A stretch of 64,000 bases of DNA from Hexactinellida sp. DTS-2022 (lineage: Eukaryota; Porifera; Hexactinellida): the NCBI GenBank assembly GCA_028753945.1, contig JAPNXP010000005.1, positions 2,976,001 to 3,040,000 on the forward strand. The letters run 5' to 3'. Both the position numbers and the translations under genes were made by a program. The notes beneath the pieces are model-generated. The model saw only the letters and a program-made list of their open reading frames with translations. It did not search any database and was not told the DNA's origin. Below, in pieces: positions 33,850 through 45,254 of this stretch (the first letter of the stretch is position 1; each line of letters opens with the position of its first letter).

Positions 33850-35240
33850 AGGCATCTCTCTGAGTTAACTTCTAAATTTGTCTCTGAGTGAACTTCTAAA
33901 TTTGTTGCAGAGATATGGGCATGATGAGAAAATCCTTTCCGCATCTACAGAAGTTGGCTGTGCTATAAGCAACATATGATAAATTCTCTCTAGCAAGATA
34001 CGTATTTCTCCTATTTGTTCAGCAATGTTTAGTTCATGATTCAAAGAAGATGAAGGAGATTCGTCAGATGTTTGTAGTTTTTCGGTTACTTGAAGCGAAG
34101 CTTTGATTGCTAATTGTAATTTCATTGCCACGGGCAGAGTGTCTGCCTCCTGACTTTCTGATTTCGAATTAGGTATCACATCATCTACATCATTTACTTC
34201 TGTAACTTCATTTGTATCTATTCTGGATAATACTGTATGTATAATAGAATTTCCTCACAACTTTTTTTAAAGGTGGTCATCGGATTGTGTAAGTATGCCA
34301 TGATTACTGAAGCCTCTATGTAGCGTTCTTGAAACTCCTCTGATTAATTGCATCAATAATTATAATATTGTATTCTGTAGTAGGATAGTTTTCTATCTCA
34401 TCAAATAAAATTTATAGTTCCCTCAGCAGTAATGTGATTTCCATCACTTCTGCATTTTGCCTCCACTGCAAACTTAATTGGGTCCAATGCTTGTACGACA
34501 TTGTTAAATTGTTGAAACTCCTCGTCGTTTAACTTAATGTCAACATTAAGATCAAGTAAAACCTTTTGAACTGGTGTCCTTAACTTTACAATTCTCTCTA
34601 GCATGTTCAATAGCATGCTTCAACGAGTCCTGCAATCAATCAAGTATCAGTTGCAATCCATTAGGGACTTTCTCTTTTACATAAGTCTGTAAAATTTCAT
34701 TCTTAAGAGGGGACCTTTTGTAAGTTTTACAACTCTCCGAACTTTATTCAATACGTCACCAATGCTAACATTTCCATTAATAAGGCATTGTCTTGATCTA
34801 TGATAGCTAATCCATCTGTATCTTCCAATTCAACATATTCTTCAGTTTCACTTTAATAGATAGAAATAATCTCATGCTCAGATTGTGTGGTTTGTTTCTG
34901 ATAAAAGATATCATGGATTACCAATTGAAGGCCGTGGGCGTAGCACAATTGATGAAGTGTGGTAATAATCGTCCAACTTTCCTCATCATTGAAGACCCAT
35001 CAGTATTAATAGCAATAATATCTTACTGTTAATCTAGTTCAAATTTAAAGTTTGGAGGATATTGTCTCAATACATTTCTCCGCAGAAAGCTTCCTTGGAT
35101 TCTCACTAATCCAAAAATTCCACAAATATCCAACCCCGTGAATATTAAGCTTTAAGTATTCCTATTTCGTACAGATGTCCATTCATCAAAGCTAAGGCTG
35201 AACTAACACCTTTGGAATTTTTCAGCAATAAATCTCGTTT
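33850..35240 (-). pseudogene. hAT transposase remnant
   Basis: Minus-strand pieces in order. About 35040-34900 holds TDGSSMMRKVG, LCYAHGLQLVIHD and FYQKQTTQSEHEI, the hAT core after the first Asp region. 34616-34401 holds LERIVKLRTPVQKVLLDLNV and ALDPIKFAVEAKCR. 34179-33865 holds the C-terminal dimerisation motif LLIAQPTSVDAERIFSSCPY followed by KFRSSL. Frameshifts and stops separate them, and the BED finger and N-terminus are missing. It is an inactive hAT copy and a plausible relative of the source of the many hAT-type MITEs here. No ends were found. Confidence 0.8.
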
Positions 35241-35785
35241 AACGGTGTCCCCTATGGAGCTTTACTGTCAAACAAGTTTATTTAAGAAAATATTTTTTCA
35301 ACTAAAATAATATGCCAAATATCACCATCTTACAACAACCAGTGAATTTTTTCTTAAAATCATTTTTGAAATATCTATGGCCAATAACACCATTCAAGCT
35401 ACAAGGACATAAATGGAACTATGCCTGTGCTTAGTATTGCACATTTTCCTGCTTGAATACATTTTCATTTTCTAGGATATAATTTTCTATACTTCCAATG
35501 TCAATAAAACATAGAAGTAGCCAAATATCATGTTATACCCATATATGGTGGTCCGGGTTTATCTTGGTGCCTGGCCGGCACTTTAAGGTACCTGCCAGGC
35601 ATCAGTTTTGGTCAAAAAGTGAGTGATTTTAGATTCCACTTAGGTGCCGTCTGTGTGACCAGATTTTCTTGTCCAGAAATGCTTGGATAAAGAACTAATT
35701 GTGCAACATAATAATAATAATAAGAAAAAAAATAATAATAATAATGCTTTTCTAAAGCGCAAATTCCATATAGTCAGTTCGCTTA
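35241..35785. other. Non-coding stretch with hairpin and AAT microsatellite
   Basis: Contains an imperfect hairpin at about 35568-35606 (TGCCTGGCCGG paired with CCTGCCAGGCA) and an (AAT)n run at about 35708-35746. Nothing coding is seen. Confidence 0.55.
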
Positions 35786-36379
35786 ATATCGATTTCGGGA
35801 CACGCTGGACAAAAGCACCAAATTTTGATACGTAATCTTTATGACCCCGGCATCAAATTTATCCGCGGCCCCACGACGAACGGATTAATTTTCGATGTTA
35901 TCTTGGACTTTATTGCGGCTCTCTACTAAATCGCCGGGATTACCCCGAACACTCTAAATCGTTTTTTGATGCTGTTTACGACAATTTCCTTAGTTCTCAT
36001 TACAGTATATTCTCTAATAGTCCACCAGTGGGTAAAAGGACCCAGGTGGACTATTCGAGAATATGTACCATTAAAGCAAATATACTTAATATGCTATGAT
36101 ACGGTATAGTTAAAGTATATTAGTACAAGCAAATATAATCGAGAATATATAGAGTCAATATAAACTAAAAGGGAGTATGAACTGTATGTAAGTAATACGT
36201 AATAAAATCTGGTCTTTACTAGTCCATCTGTAGTTAGGGCCCCATGTGGACGCTAGCTTAAATACCATCGAAACTAATTAAGGTGGGCAAATAGAGAAGT
36301 GGACGTTTAGAGAGAACTGAGTGTAGCTAGAAACAGTCAGGGAACTTAACACATGATGGTGACGAGCAGTGTATTTTAT

Positions 36380-36515
36380 GAGGATTTGCTTAGAGGGCCC
36401 TACCAACAATTAGAGGCCCTCACCCCAAGAATTAGAGGCCCTCAATCTACATTACTTAGCAAGTTAAAAATTAGAGGCCCATTGAGGAAAATTAGAAGCC
36501 CATTTTGGGCCTATA
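36380..36515 (+). repeat. Short tandem ATTAGAGGCCC repeats
   Basis: Four to five irregular copies of AATTAGAGGCCC. Confidence 0.55.
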
Positions 36516-36520
36516 ATTTG

Positions 36521-36854
36521 CCTTAGGTCTCGGTCGCTTTGCGACGGATCGGTGCTACATACATCAAGTCAACGACCGCTATGCGGCCTTACTCATCATC
36601 CTTGCTAAAGCAAAATGGTAGTGGATGTTATAACAAACCTTTCTACCATTTTCCATAGTTTTAACTTGTTTACCAATAATACCCGTTGGAAGCTAACTTA
36701 TAGGTTGATTTTGAATTTTAATTAATTTGTTTATCTACTATAACATTTGGAAGTTAGTTTCTATCTTAATTATAAATACGGTTTCGATTCCCTAATTAAT
36801 ACAATCCGGACAAACACACAAACAAATAAATAACAATCGAGTTTTAATAATAGA
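36521..36854 (-). mobile_element. Non-autonomous Helitron, family 2, inverted copy
   Basis: On the minus strand it starts TCTATTATTAAAACTCGATT after an A and finishes with GC-rich arms (GGCCGCATAGCGGTC, GTCGCAAAGCGAC) near CCTAAGG. It lies in the spacer of the large inverted repeat. Confidence 0.6.
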
Positions 36855-37293
36855 TATACTGGACTAAAACACTAAAATCTTATAGTTAACTTAAGAGTTT
36901 TTAGAAATATTGCTGCTAGGTCCCAACAAATTCCACACTCACGAAATCATATATAGAAAATTGACTGTTCCTGCAGCTGCATGAAGTATGGTTAAAACTT
37001 AAGACGTACGTTCGGATACTAAGTACTCTATTAGCCGATTTTTCTCCTATCTGATTCACTATAAATGATTCGTTTAATACGTACTCAATATGACGTGTCT
37101 CTGATAAGACGTACCAATTTCTATTCCCAAGTAAATAAAATTACTTGTATTTTAAATCGGTAAGTACGTACTCTAGAAAACTATTAGCAGAACTCAGTAG
37201 TAATTAGTTTAAGGCTAAATTCTTGGATGGTCCATGTTCTCTAATAGTCCACCTGGGTCCTTTTACCCACTAGTGGACTATTAGAGAGAATAT

Positions 37294-37592
37294 CAGTGCT
37301 CGACAAATTAGGTGGTTTGGTGGCGCTAGCCACCAAAAATCTTATTTAAGCCACCAAATTTTGCCTTTGTTGGCTTAACTAAACTACCATATAGTGTGGA
37401 ATATTTGACTTTATGTAGATTATATTTTTCGTTGCATCATTTGTTATTAACGTTAGTGTTGTTTCACGGCATCAGAACTTTGCTAAGTCATAAGTGGTTT
37501 GTTAAACCGGCCGTTTTTTATTATTTAGCCACCAGAAAAAGTGAGGTGGTGGCTTAATTAGCCACCATCAAAATTCATTTTGTCGAGCACTG
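37294..37592. mobile_element. 299-bp hAT-type MITE, exact 8-bp TSD
   Basis: Same family as 15790-16089: CAGTGCTCGACAAATTAGGT at one end and its inverse at the other. Flanked by GAGAATAT on both sides (37286-37293, 37593-37600). Confidence 0.92.
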
Positions 37593-37609
37593 GAGAATAT
37601 ACTGTAATG

Positions 37610-37828
37610 TTAACTAAGGAAATTGTCGTAAACAGCATCAAATAACGATATTAGAGTGTCACTATGTATATAACTAGACTCAGATAGCTGATGGGAGTCG
37701 AACAAGGGGTCACTCGATAGGTTTAAGACAAATTTTGATAAAGGAATGTTGTCACATTCCTGAGACATATTTACGTTGATATGGATAAACGATGGGCAAA
37801 TGACCCCTTCAACGACGGGGAATTTCAT
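37610..37828 (-). CDS. Open frame in the inverted repeat, product unknown
   Basis: A 72-codon frame from ATG 37828, with the same frame open upstream to a stop near 37920 (about 100 codons in all). The peptide includes FPVVEGVICPSFIHINVNMS and DTLISLFDAVYDNFLS. The shorter left arm of the inverted repeat encodes a similar FFDAVYDNFLS end, so the peptide belongs to a repeated unit. No family is recognised; it may be a captured exon or transposon ORF debris. Confidence 0.25.
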   Translation of the reverse strand: MKFPVVEGVICPSFIHINVNMSQECDNIPLSKFVLNLSSDPLFDSHQLSESSYIHSDTLISLFDAVYDNFLS

Positions 37829-38049
37829 GTGAACAACGAATCTGGTCTTTAAAAGTAGATCAGAGTTGATTATGGAAAGTTGCCGTTCGGGGTAATACCG
37901 GTGATTTAGTAGAGACCCGCAATTTTAAAAGTTCAAGATAACATCGAAATTGAATCCGTTCGTCGTGGGGCCGCGGAAAAATTTGATGCCGGGGTCATAA
38001 AGATTACGTATAAAAATTTGGTGCTTTTGTCCAACGTGTCCCGAAATCG

Positions 38050-38345
38050 ATGTTAATAAAGTGTCCCTGTATCTCGAGATAAAGGGACGCTTTTTTAATG
38101 TATCTGGATAAATAGATATATAGAAAGAGTATTTTTATTTCACATAAATGGACACTTTTTAAAAAGTTGGCTTTTTTTACAACAAAATTTAGGTAAACAA
38201 ATGCTCGATTCCCTATAAGGAAATTCACCATAAAAGTGTCTTTCATGGAGTATATTGTCTATTTATTTCTAATAACTAGACACTTTCAAACGCCGGCATT
38301 TTACATAGTGTCCATTTATGTGAAATAAAAAGACACTTTCTAACA
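38050..38345. repeat. Inverted-repeat block with AGTGTCC motifs
   Basis: TTTTTATTTCACATAAATGG followed by ACACTTT at 38133-38160 is mirrored at 38310-38342. More AGTGTC/GACACT copies lie between. Followed by a (TA)n run to about 38366. Confidence 0.6.
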
Positions 38346-38374
38346 GTATATATATATATATATATACGTATATA

Positions 38375-38811
38375 CAGTCGAACCTCCCCAATCCGGGCAG
38401 CCTCGTCCGGTGGGTGTCCGGATTTTATAATTTTTCCGGATCTCGGAAATAATCATAATTTCTATTATTTAAACAACTAGTGTTTATTTTCTGATGTCTC
38501 AGTACCTGTTGTCTGACCTGATAGTTGATACGCACCTCCTACATCTGTTCTTGGTATAAGTTTACCCAAAGAGTTCATAGCTATCGAATATAAATCGTAT
38601 ATAAATTAGCGAGATTACCATATGGCCAAATACAAACCAATATTTACCGCCCAGATAAAGGTGGTTCTACTTTAGTACGTAACATGTTTGACATACAAAT
38701 CTGCAAAGATAAACTATATTTGGGACTAATTCCCAAAATGGCCAATGAATTTTGAACTTATACAAAAATCTTGCCCGGTTCTGAGAGGTCCGGATCTGGG
38801 AGGTTCTACTG
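38375..38811. mobile_element. pogo/Tigger-type MITE, TA target
   Basis: CAGTCGAACCTCCCCAATCC at the left and the inverse of CAGTAGAACCTCCCAGATCC at the right, flanked by TA (38373-38374, 38812-38813). The interior is non-coding. Confidence 0.85.
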
Positions 38812-39064
38812 TACACATATACACACACAGGTTTTTGTTTTAATAGTATAAACTATAAATATTGCATAATAGAGCATTTGTAGTTTTTCTTTTCAATTGA
38901 ATACTCTAACTGGTAAATGGGGACAATTCAAATTTTGTCCTCCCATGCTCTCCCACTTATAGATGTTGCAAGAGGAAGTTCTAGGTACCATAATTGTCTA
39001 TTGTGGAACATAGCTATCAGTGGCGGTCCCAACACTGGTTGTTAGCATAATTGCCCCGTATTTT

Positions 39065-39138
39065 CAGGGTTGCCGTGGGTATGGGTATTCCCACATAAAT
39101 CATGTGGGAATGGCAATTCCACTCCCACGGCAACCCTG
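39065..39138. repeat. 74-bp hairpin MITE
   Basis: CAGGGTTGCCGTGGGTATGG and its inverse enclose ATTCCCACATAAATCATGTGGGAAT, so the whole unit folds on itself. Flanking 8-mers agree weakly. Confidence 0.7.
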
Positions 39139-39139
39139 G

Positions 39140-40965
39140 CTATTTATGCTACAAGCTTCAGCCTATTTTAATGGAGACTATTTCCGTTGCCATTCCTGCA
39201 ATTAATGACATCCGACAAATTGAATCTGTTTTACAGGAATTTGCTTTAAAATACAACTCTAGTTCTCAAATACTAAAGAGTCGATTCATTTACCTTGACC
39301 CAAAGATCATATTAGAGAGTTCATCAATGATTTACTACTTTATAATGAACATAATAATGAAACCTCAGAATTAGCGCGTTTGGAATTCATACTCGTTCAA
39401 TTAGAAAATACATTTATTCCCAAGAACAGACGAAGGTACAACATCATAGTACAAATCATGGCGATTACAACTCATTTAATTTCTTCTGCTTGTTATAAGT
39501 ATTTTCAGAGTTTAAACTGTATCCATCTCCCTCATGTTCATATATTAGAGAAACTGTATGCTACATTTGGTCTTGAAAACGATTTTTGTACATATCTTCG
39601 CCATATCACTTCCTGCTATAGTCCAGAGGAAAGAATGTCATACAAGTTCAACCCATAGTCAGGTGGTGGGTCCCATTTTCAAAGGTACACCCATGAAGTA
39701 CCTGGTACTTCATGGAGGGAACGAATCAATATTATTGCGAAATTTTGCAGCAAATTATCAAGAATTTACACTAAGGGTAATTTTTTTGAATCTTATCACA
39801 CCTAAAGGTGAGAATTGCTGACTAATTAAAATTGTCAAAAAGTGTGGTTTGGGAAAAAATGCTCATAGGAGGACCTCGGGGACGAGATCTAATTAACTTC
39901 GTATCAATCCATGCTAATCTGGTCACAGGTGACAACTCCAGAGCTAGAGTGTCACTTGTGGCAAAAGCAATAAATTCGTTAAGTACTTAGTACTTCGTGA
40001 GGGGGTCGGTATGTCCCATTGACATCTCCCCCCTGTAATAACTGGTTAAATAAAAAAGATTTTGATAAAACATTTAATTTTCCAAATTTGGTAAATTTTA
40101 AAGTTGATTATTGTGATTATACCCTTAAACAAACATACACCAGTTTTAGACATAATTGTATTGCCTTACCACAAATTACCAACCATTTGACTCAATCTAG
40201 TGGCTTTACATATGTGTTGTCCTCCTTTCTACAGACGGATAGCTTGGAACACCATTTCGGTCTACCGTATGATGTCGGGTTCAAATTATCACATCTATCT
40301 TTAAATTCTTGAAACCGAGCATCTACTTAAACTTTATAGCATATTAAACATATTTTCTGACCAACAAGACACTTCCTTTCAATCAATTCATTCATTTGTC
40401 AAGTCATTTTCTTCTCTGTATTCCACTACTGATGGTGAATTCAATTTGGAGCCATTTCTTGATGAGAAATTGAGAATCATGACCTTTCAACCATTGACTG
40501 TGGTTCACAGTTGCTTCAAACCTTTATTGCAGGCTATTCTACCATTAATACCTGAAACAAAGAAAACCGTGTTATGTCTGTCTACATATGTCAACAGTTG
40601 ATAAATAATTTCTCCTTGATTTAGACCTGGACTCTCAGTATAAACTTCTGAAGCTAACGGACCGTGTCGGACTTAAATATCCAACTGAGCCAGTTTTGAA
40701 TTCCATACTTGTTTTATGGAAGACCTTTCGTGCCATCGAAAACAAAAAAGAACTGTTGGCGAAGTTTGTAAGTGGACCTTCTAGAAAAATACTAGTTAAA
40801 CTCACATTGATGTATTTGGAAGATAATGATAATCGGGATCAGGTATTTGGAAGTCCACTTGTATTAGCAGTGATGTGTTTAGTTGGAACATCTTATCGAA
40901 GTTCGTCTTTACCGCAGCGAATTGTTTTCTTGCAAATAAAGATAATAATTATATCTCGCTGATTC
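39140..40965 (+). pseudogene. P-superfamily transposase remnant with internal deletion
   Basis: Same subfamily as the intact copy. NDIRQIESVLQEFALKYNSS is near 39200, and the frame at 39380-39658 gives LEFILVQLENTFIPKNRRRY and LNCIHLPHVHILEKLYATFG. After unrelated sequence at about 39660-40020, the frame at 40019-40312 has NWLNKKDFDKTFNFP, TYTSFRHNCIALPQI and LQTDSLEHHFGL, which holds the DxxE pair. 40696-40962 has LVLWKTFRAIENKKELLAKF, the C-terminal region. The first two catalytic Asp regions are deleted. The retained LPH at the place where the intact copy is frameshifted supports a single missing base there. Confidence 0.78.
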
Positions 40966-41395
40966 TTTCAAAAAGTATAGAAAAGCGTATATGAAAGAAT
41001 TCTCTTAATTCTGTGTCTACTTATTTATATTATGTAGTTTAGTGTGTCTAGTGTCACTGCTAGAGCGAGATAGAGAGGGGAGAGAAAAGAAAGCAATATT
41101 TGTGTATTATTTACTAAGTAGAATTAATATTTGAAATTCTACTGTTTGTGTTTATTAGTATTAATAAATTATGAAAATCCAATCACCGTCCTCATTACAG
41201 CTAATACAAATTACGGACTAGCATGGCTGAGTTATGTTTTTTTTAACTTAAAGACGCATAAAGAACTTGGTAGTTCAATATACTCTACAATAAAAGATTA
41301 AAATTTGTCATCTTCTTGTGCATCCCTGGATATCTACTGTCAGACCATATATAGAGTATGCTATGGGTATAATGACTCGCATAATCTATCGTTAT
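40966..41395. other. Non-coding stretch
   Basis: AT-rich sequence with no recognised gene or repeat end. Confidence 0.45.
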
Positions 41396-41553
41396 CAGGG
41401 CCGGCGGAAGAGGGGCACCCTGGGCCGCCCCACCTTTTCTGTGATTTTGTGGTACTCAGAAATTTCCCGGGGGTGTTTTTTGACTCTGCAATCCTAACAA
41501 TGATCATCATAATACAAGGCCGCCCCACCTCTCACTAGGTTCCGCCGGCCCTG
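41396..41553. mobile_element. 158-bp hAT-type MITE
   Basis: CAGGGCCGGCGGAAG and the inverse of CAGGGCCGGCGGAACC, flanked by ATCGTTAT and GTTGTTAT (6 of 8 identical). Confidence 0.8.
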
Positions 41554-41708
41554 GTTGTTATGGAATATATTATCTTAGAATAGAAGCCCACTCGATCTCA
41601 CAAGTTGAATTAATTTAATAATCAAAAGTTAAAATAATAGAATTATATTTAACACTTATAATTGAACTGAAGTGCAAGTATAAAAAGGAAATCAGCACCT
41701 AAATTGTG

Positions 41709-41946
41709 GCAGGTTCTGACCCCAAATTGAAAAATCGTATAAACCTATCCGACGCAAAATTTATGGTAAATCCAAAGGAATAAAAAATAGGTCTTTATTA
41801 TCACAGTTTTTGTGTTATGGCCTAGACAAATTTTCAAAGGTATCAGTGGTATAAAAAAATGGTGCATCAAAGATCTGAGCCGCAATACACATATGGGACA
41901 CCTATGTTATTTTTTTTAGCCCCGGGGATAACAAACTCTGACCTGT
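41709..41946. repeat. Possible old MITE
   Basis: CAGGTTCTGACCCC at one side and the inverse of CAGGTCAGAGTTTG at the other. Flanks are not duplicated convincingly. Confidence 0.35.
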
Positions 41947-42119
41947 AGAGCGGGTACGGAATAAATAAATACATAACCAAGGCAGTCATCTCAATACAAC
42001 GTAGTAGTCGGCACAGTAGAAACATAGCTAAGTTTAAAGAGTATGACTATCACAAATAACATCTAAACCAGGGTTCTAAAAAATGAGTGTAAAAATTAAG
42101 GCGCCTTAATTTTGGTCAT

Positions 42120-42545
42120 CCATATCTACTCGCCTTAGTTTTTTTGGTCCTACCCCCAATTGATTTACTCGCCATAGTTTTTTTTGGTCCTACCCCAATT
42201 GGTTTACTCGCCTTAGTTTTTTTCTGGTCCTACCCCCAATTGGTTTACTCGCCATAGTTTTTTTCTGGTCCTATCTCCAATTGGTTTACTCGCCTTATTT
42301 ATTTTTCCGATCCTACCCCTAATTGGTTTACTCGCCTTATTTATTTTCCGATCCTACCCATAATTGGTTTACTCGCCTTAGTTTTTTTTTGGTCCTACCC
42401 CCAATTGGTTTACTCGCCTTAGTTTTTTTCTGGGCCTACCCCCAATTGGTTTACTCGCCTTAGTTTTTTTCTGGTCCTACCCCCAAATTGGTTTACTCGC
42501 CTTATTTATTTTCCGATCCACCCCTAATAGGTTTACTCGCCTTAT
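42120..42545 (+). repeat. Minisatellite built on TTTACTCGCCTTA
   Basis: Irregular units of about 45-60 bp with GGTCCTACCCCCAATTGGTT followed by TACTCGCCTTAG and a T run. Confidence 0.85.
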
Positions 42546-42659
42546 AATAACCTTTAATTCAATTATATATGTTGATTAACCACAATTTGTTTTATGATAC
42601 TTTGCACAATTACTGTTTACTATATATATAATTATTCTATTGTTATCTTTTTCGTTATA

Positions 42660-43498
42660 CAGTAGAAGCCAGTGATGTTTTCCAGGGGGAACGCGGGGGA
42701 ACGCCGTTCCCCCACTATTTTTGCTGGGGGAACGCCGTTCCCCCAATGGCAGTAATGTTTTCCATAGGGAACGCGGGGAAACGCCGTTCTCCCACTATTT
42801 TCTCTGGGGGAACATCGTTTCCCAATGAGAAAATTCAAGCCCGGAGGGAACAGCGTTCCCCTAAAGATCACTCAGTTGTACAACTGTTTGTTTACGTGTT
42901 GTTTGAACTTTGATGTCTTTTTTAATCAGACGAGACCGTCAATCTAGGGCTCAACGAGGGTTTGTTAATAACATACTTAACAAGAATGAAATAGAATAGT
43001 TAAATTATATGATGCTTTGTTTAATACTAGTGTCATCAATTGTTAAAGGGAGCGAAGCTCCTGTTTAGCCTAATTTAGAAGTTTTGTATAGGATGTCTTT
43101 ATTAAGTTCGTCAATAAGCTCCAAACTTACTTTACACTTGCTGGAAGATCATAATTAGTCGTTGAGAATTAAATTTGGAAGATTATATGGTATATACTTG
43201 TCAGGAAAGTCAAAATTTCCCAAATGCAACCCCTGCAGGTTGCAAAATTGGGCAAACAAAATAAGTGCCTCAAATTCACTCATATTCCTAACCACTTTTG
43301 GATTTAGACCAATTAGAATGACTCACAACAGTACACACTCGAAAATTCGCAATTCTGCAAATTTTAATTTTTTTGAGCGTTCCCCCACTTCAAAAATTGG
43401 CAAAACATCACTGGTAGAAGCTCGCAAACCGGGGCACCTTGGCGTTTCTGAAATATGCCCCACTTTGGGAGAGTGCCCCGGTTTGCGAGCTTCTACTG
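42660..43498. mobile_element. Palindromic pogo/mariner-type MITE split by a hAT-type element
   Basis: Bases 42660-42669 and 43414-43498 join to a roughly 87-bp palindrome starting CAGTAGAAGCTCGCAAACCG, flanked by TA at 42658 and 43499. Confidence 0.85.
42670..43413. mobile_element. 744-bp hAT-type element, copy 1, exact TSD
   Basis: CAGTGATGTTTTCCAGGGGG at the left and the inverse of CAGTGATGTTTTGCC at the right, flanked by GTAGAAGC (42662-42669, 43414-43421). The left 170 bp are repeated GGGGGAACGCCGTTCCCCC palindromes. There is no convincing transposase. Nearly identical to 49356-50143. Confidence 0.92.
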
Positions 43499-43514
43499 TA
43501 TACTATAGAGCCAA

Positions 43515-43780
43515 ATATTTACACGCCTTGATTTACTCGCCTTAATTTTTTACTCGCCTTAATTTTTACACGCCTTAATTTTACTAGCCTTAATTTTTAA
43601 CTCGCCTTAATTTTTTACACGCCTTAATTTTACTCGCCTTAATTTTTTACACGCCTTAATTTTACTCGCCTTAAATTTTTAATCGCCTTAATTTTACTCG
43701 CCTTAATTTTTACACGCATTAATTTTACTCGCCTTAATTTTTTACACGCCTTAATTTTACTAGCCTTAATTTTTTCCATC
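43515..43780 (+). repeat. Minisatellite built on ACTCGCCTTAATTTT
   Basis: More than ten units of 15-18 bp alternating ACTCGCCTTAATTTT and ACACGCCTTAATTTT. Confidence 0.88.
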
Positions 43781-43785
43781 TAATA

Positions 43786-43928
43786 CAGTGGTTCTCAAAC
43801 TTCAATGCTCCGTGGCCCCCCTACCGAGACCTTCAGTACCCGTGGCCCCCTAACCTTCAATAAAAAGCCTCGTGGCGAAGGGCTCGTGGCCCCCCAGGGG
43901 GGCCACGGGGCCCGGTTGAGAAACGCTG
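43786..43928. mobile_element. 143-bp hAT-type MITE, exact TSD
   Basis: CAGTGGTTCTCAAACTTCAA and the inverse of CAGCGTTTCTCAACCGGGCC, flanked by ATCTAATA on both sides (43778-43785, 43929-43936). GC-rich interior with CCCCCCAGGGGGGCC. Confidence 0.92.
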
Positions 43929-44531
43929 ATCTAATATAATTATTTACTAGCCTTAATTTTTTTTGTTTCACTCCTGAATAATTTTACTCGCCTTAATTTT
44001 TAAATTTCGCATTTTTAATTTATTTTACTTGCCATACTATTTTTTCATAAAAATAAAAAAAAGCAAGGCTTATGGCGAGTAAAAAAATTAAGGCGTGTAA
44101 AACCCTGATTTAAACGATCTATAACGACTAAAATCAATTCGTAATATTGATATCAACTCCTTCATTCATACTCCCAGTATACAAATAATGGAGTCATAAC
44201 AACATGAGAACTTAGTTATCTAGGTTTTGCTGAATCCGATTATTTAAATAATTCAAGAGTGTGGGAAAGTATAATTACAGTAATCATAATTCATATGCAA
44301 ATGTTGTGATCCAAAATTAACCAAATTGTTTTATTATAATTATATACCAAATTCAAGATGAAATATAATTTAATTAACAACAAAATGAAACATCTGCATA
44401 AAATAAGTATAACTAATGTTAGTTAACAATATGAAAACTTATGTTAAAACAAATTTTGAGACATTTCTTCGAAGAAAGGAAGCGAAATAATTTCATAATT
44501 TAGGTTAGCTTTTATATTTATTATTTTCAGT

Positions 44532-45254
44532 TTATAATATAATGTGCGTAACCTCAGATTCATGCATCTGAATTGGACAATAAGGACATTTAAAATGACC
44601 ATGATTGCTGCACATTTTCCTCATAGATTCATAACCAATAAGATGGCCACAAGTTAGTCTCACTGGCTGAGAACTTATATCAATTGCTTGTTGTCTGAGT
44701 ATGGGGCAAGCAAATATGCTATGAAACCTCAAGTTCGGTTCGAGATCAATATCAATAGGTAGTTCGTCATATTTTGTCAAGACTTCATATTTTTCCTGTC
44801 TTCGGATAACAATCTTCATCTTGATAAGAGAAGGTATAGTCTGACAGCCTGCCTTCAGGACTGTACTAAGTGAACACTCTACTGGCAAGTTTTTAAGCTT
44901 ATACGCTTCCCTTTTGAAGAGGTCAGCAACACTTTTCCACTGGTTATCAGTAGTCAAGGAGGCGTAAGGGCTATATTTAAAGGAAGAATTCGCGTAAGCT
45001 AAATTTCCTATAATTCTCTGTACATAGCGAGTATAAAAAATAACTTTGTGGTACATGGTATGTGAAAACTGAATAGCAGTATGAACTCCCTCTTCCACCA
45101 ACAACTTTAGAAAATGTAATTCAAATAGTTTCAATTCTAGTTTACTGTTTATTGCACGAAGGCAATCGTGATTTAATTCACACCAGCCTAGAGCTGGTAA
45201 AATATTCTTCACCAAAATAGAACTTGAAATCTGGTCGATGATTAAATATACTCT
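44532..45254 (-). CDS. RMND5/Gid2-like E3 ubiquitin-ligase subunit, terminal exon
   Basis: This is a 240-codon exon with stop at 44532. It matches the C-terminal two thirds of RMND5A/B (yeast Rmd5/Gid2), the degenerate-RING subunit of the CTLH/GID ubiquitin-ligase complex. In order it has the CTLH/CRA helical region (PALGWCELNHDCLRAINSKL, ANQW-like NQWKSVADLFKR), ELPIDIDLEPN and the hallmark HSIFACPILRQQ. LTCGHLIG and KCPYCPIQ follow, which with FACPIL make the RING-like finger (exon residues 181-226). The acceptor TTTACTTTAG before 45254 is canonical and the frame enters in phase 0. Upstream exons with the LisH domain were not found; the next 2.7 kb upstream is a Penelope-like element, so an intron there is likely. 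No frame damage is seen; this is probably a functional host gene. Confidence 0.85.
   Translation of the reverse strand, partial: RVYLIIDQISSSILVKNILPALGWCELNHDCLRAINSKLELKLFELHFLKLLVEEGVHTAIQFSHTMYHKVIFYTRYVQRIIGNLAYANSSFKYSPYASLTTDNQWKSVADLFKREAYKLKNLPVECSLSTVLKAGCQTIPSLIKMKIVIRRQEKYEVLTKYDELPIDIDLEPNLRFHSIFACPILRQQAIDISSQPVRLTCGHLIGYESMRKMCSNHGHFKCPYCPIQMHESEVTHIIL

Larger units (their letters stand above)
35786..38055. repeat. Large inverted repeat
   Basis: The arm 35786-36070 (starting AATATCGATTTCGGGACACG) is repeated inverted at 37236-38055 (ending CGTGTCCCGAAATCGATGTT). The right arm holds about 230 bp missing from the left and a hAT-type MITE. Inner ends carry the palindromic TCTCTAATAGTCCACC blocks. 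Either an inverted duplication or a fold-back transposon. Confidence 0.7.
42069..44107. mobile_element. Tandem-repeat-rich element (hAT-type ends) with three nested insertions
   Basis: The ends CAGGGTTCTAAAAAATGAGT and the inverse of CAGGGTTTTACACGCCTTAA are flanked by ATCTAAAC and ATTTAAAC (7 of 8 identical). Most of the body is tandem repeats built on ACTCGCCTTA. It contains a mariner-type MITE interrupted by a 744-bp hAT-type element and, further right, a 143-bp hAT-type MITE. Confidence 0.8.

Noticed and set aside
42632-42871. Frames over the GGGGGAACGCCGTTCCCCC palindromes (also at 49342-49557)
   Set aside because: Encoded by repeated palindromes inside a non-coding hAT-type element and identical in both copies; no protein family.
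43162-43545. 127-codon frame and its truncated duplicate at 49848-50063
   Set aside because: Lies across the right half of a hAT-type element and runs over its boundary into a MITE; conserved only because the element copies are recent.
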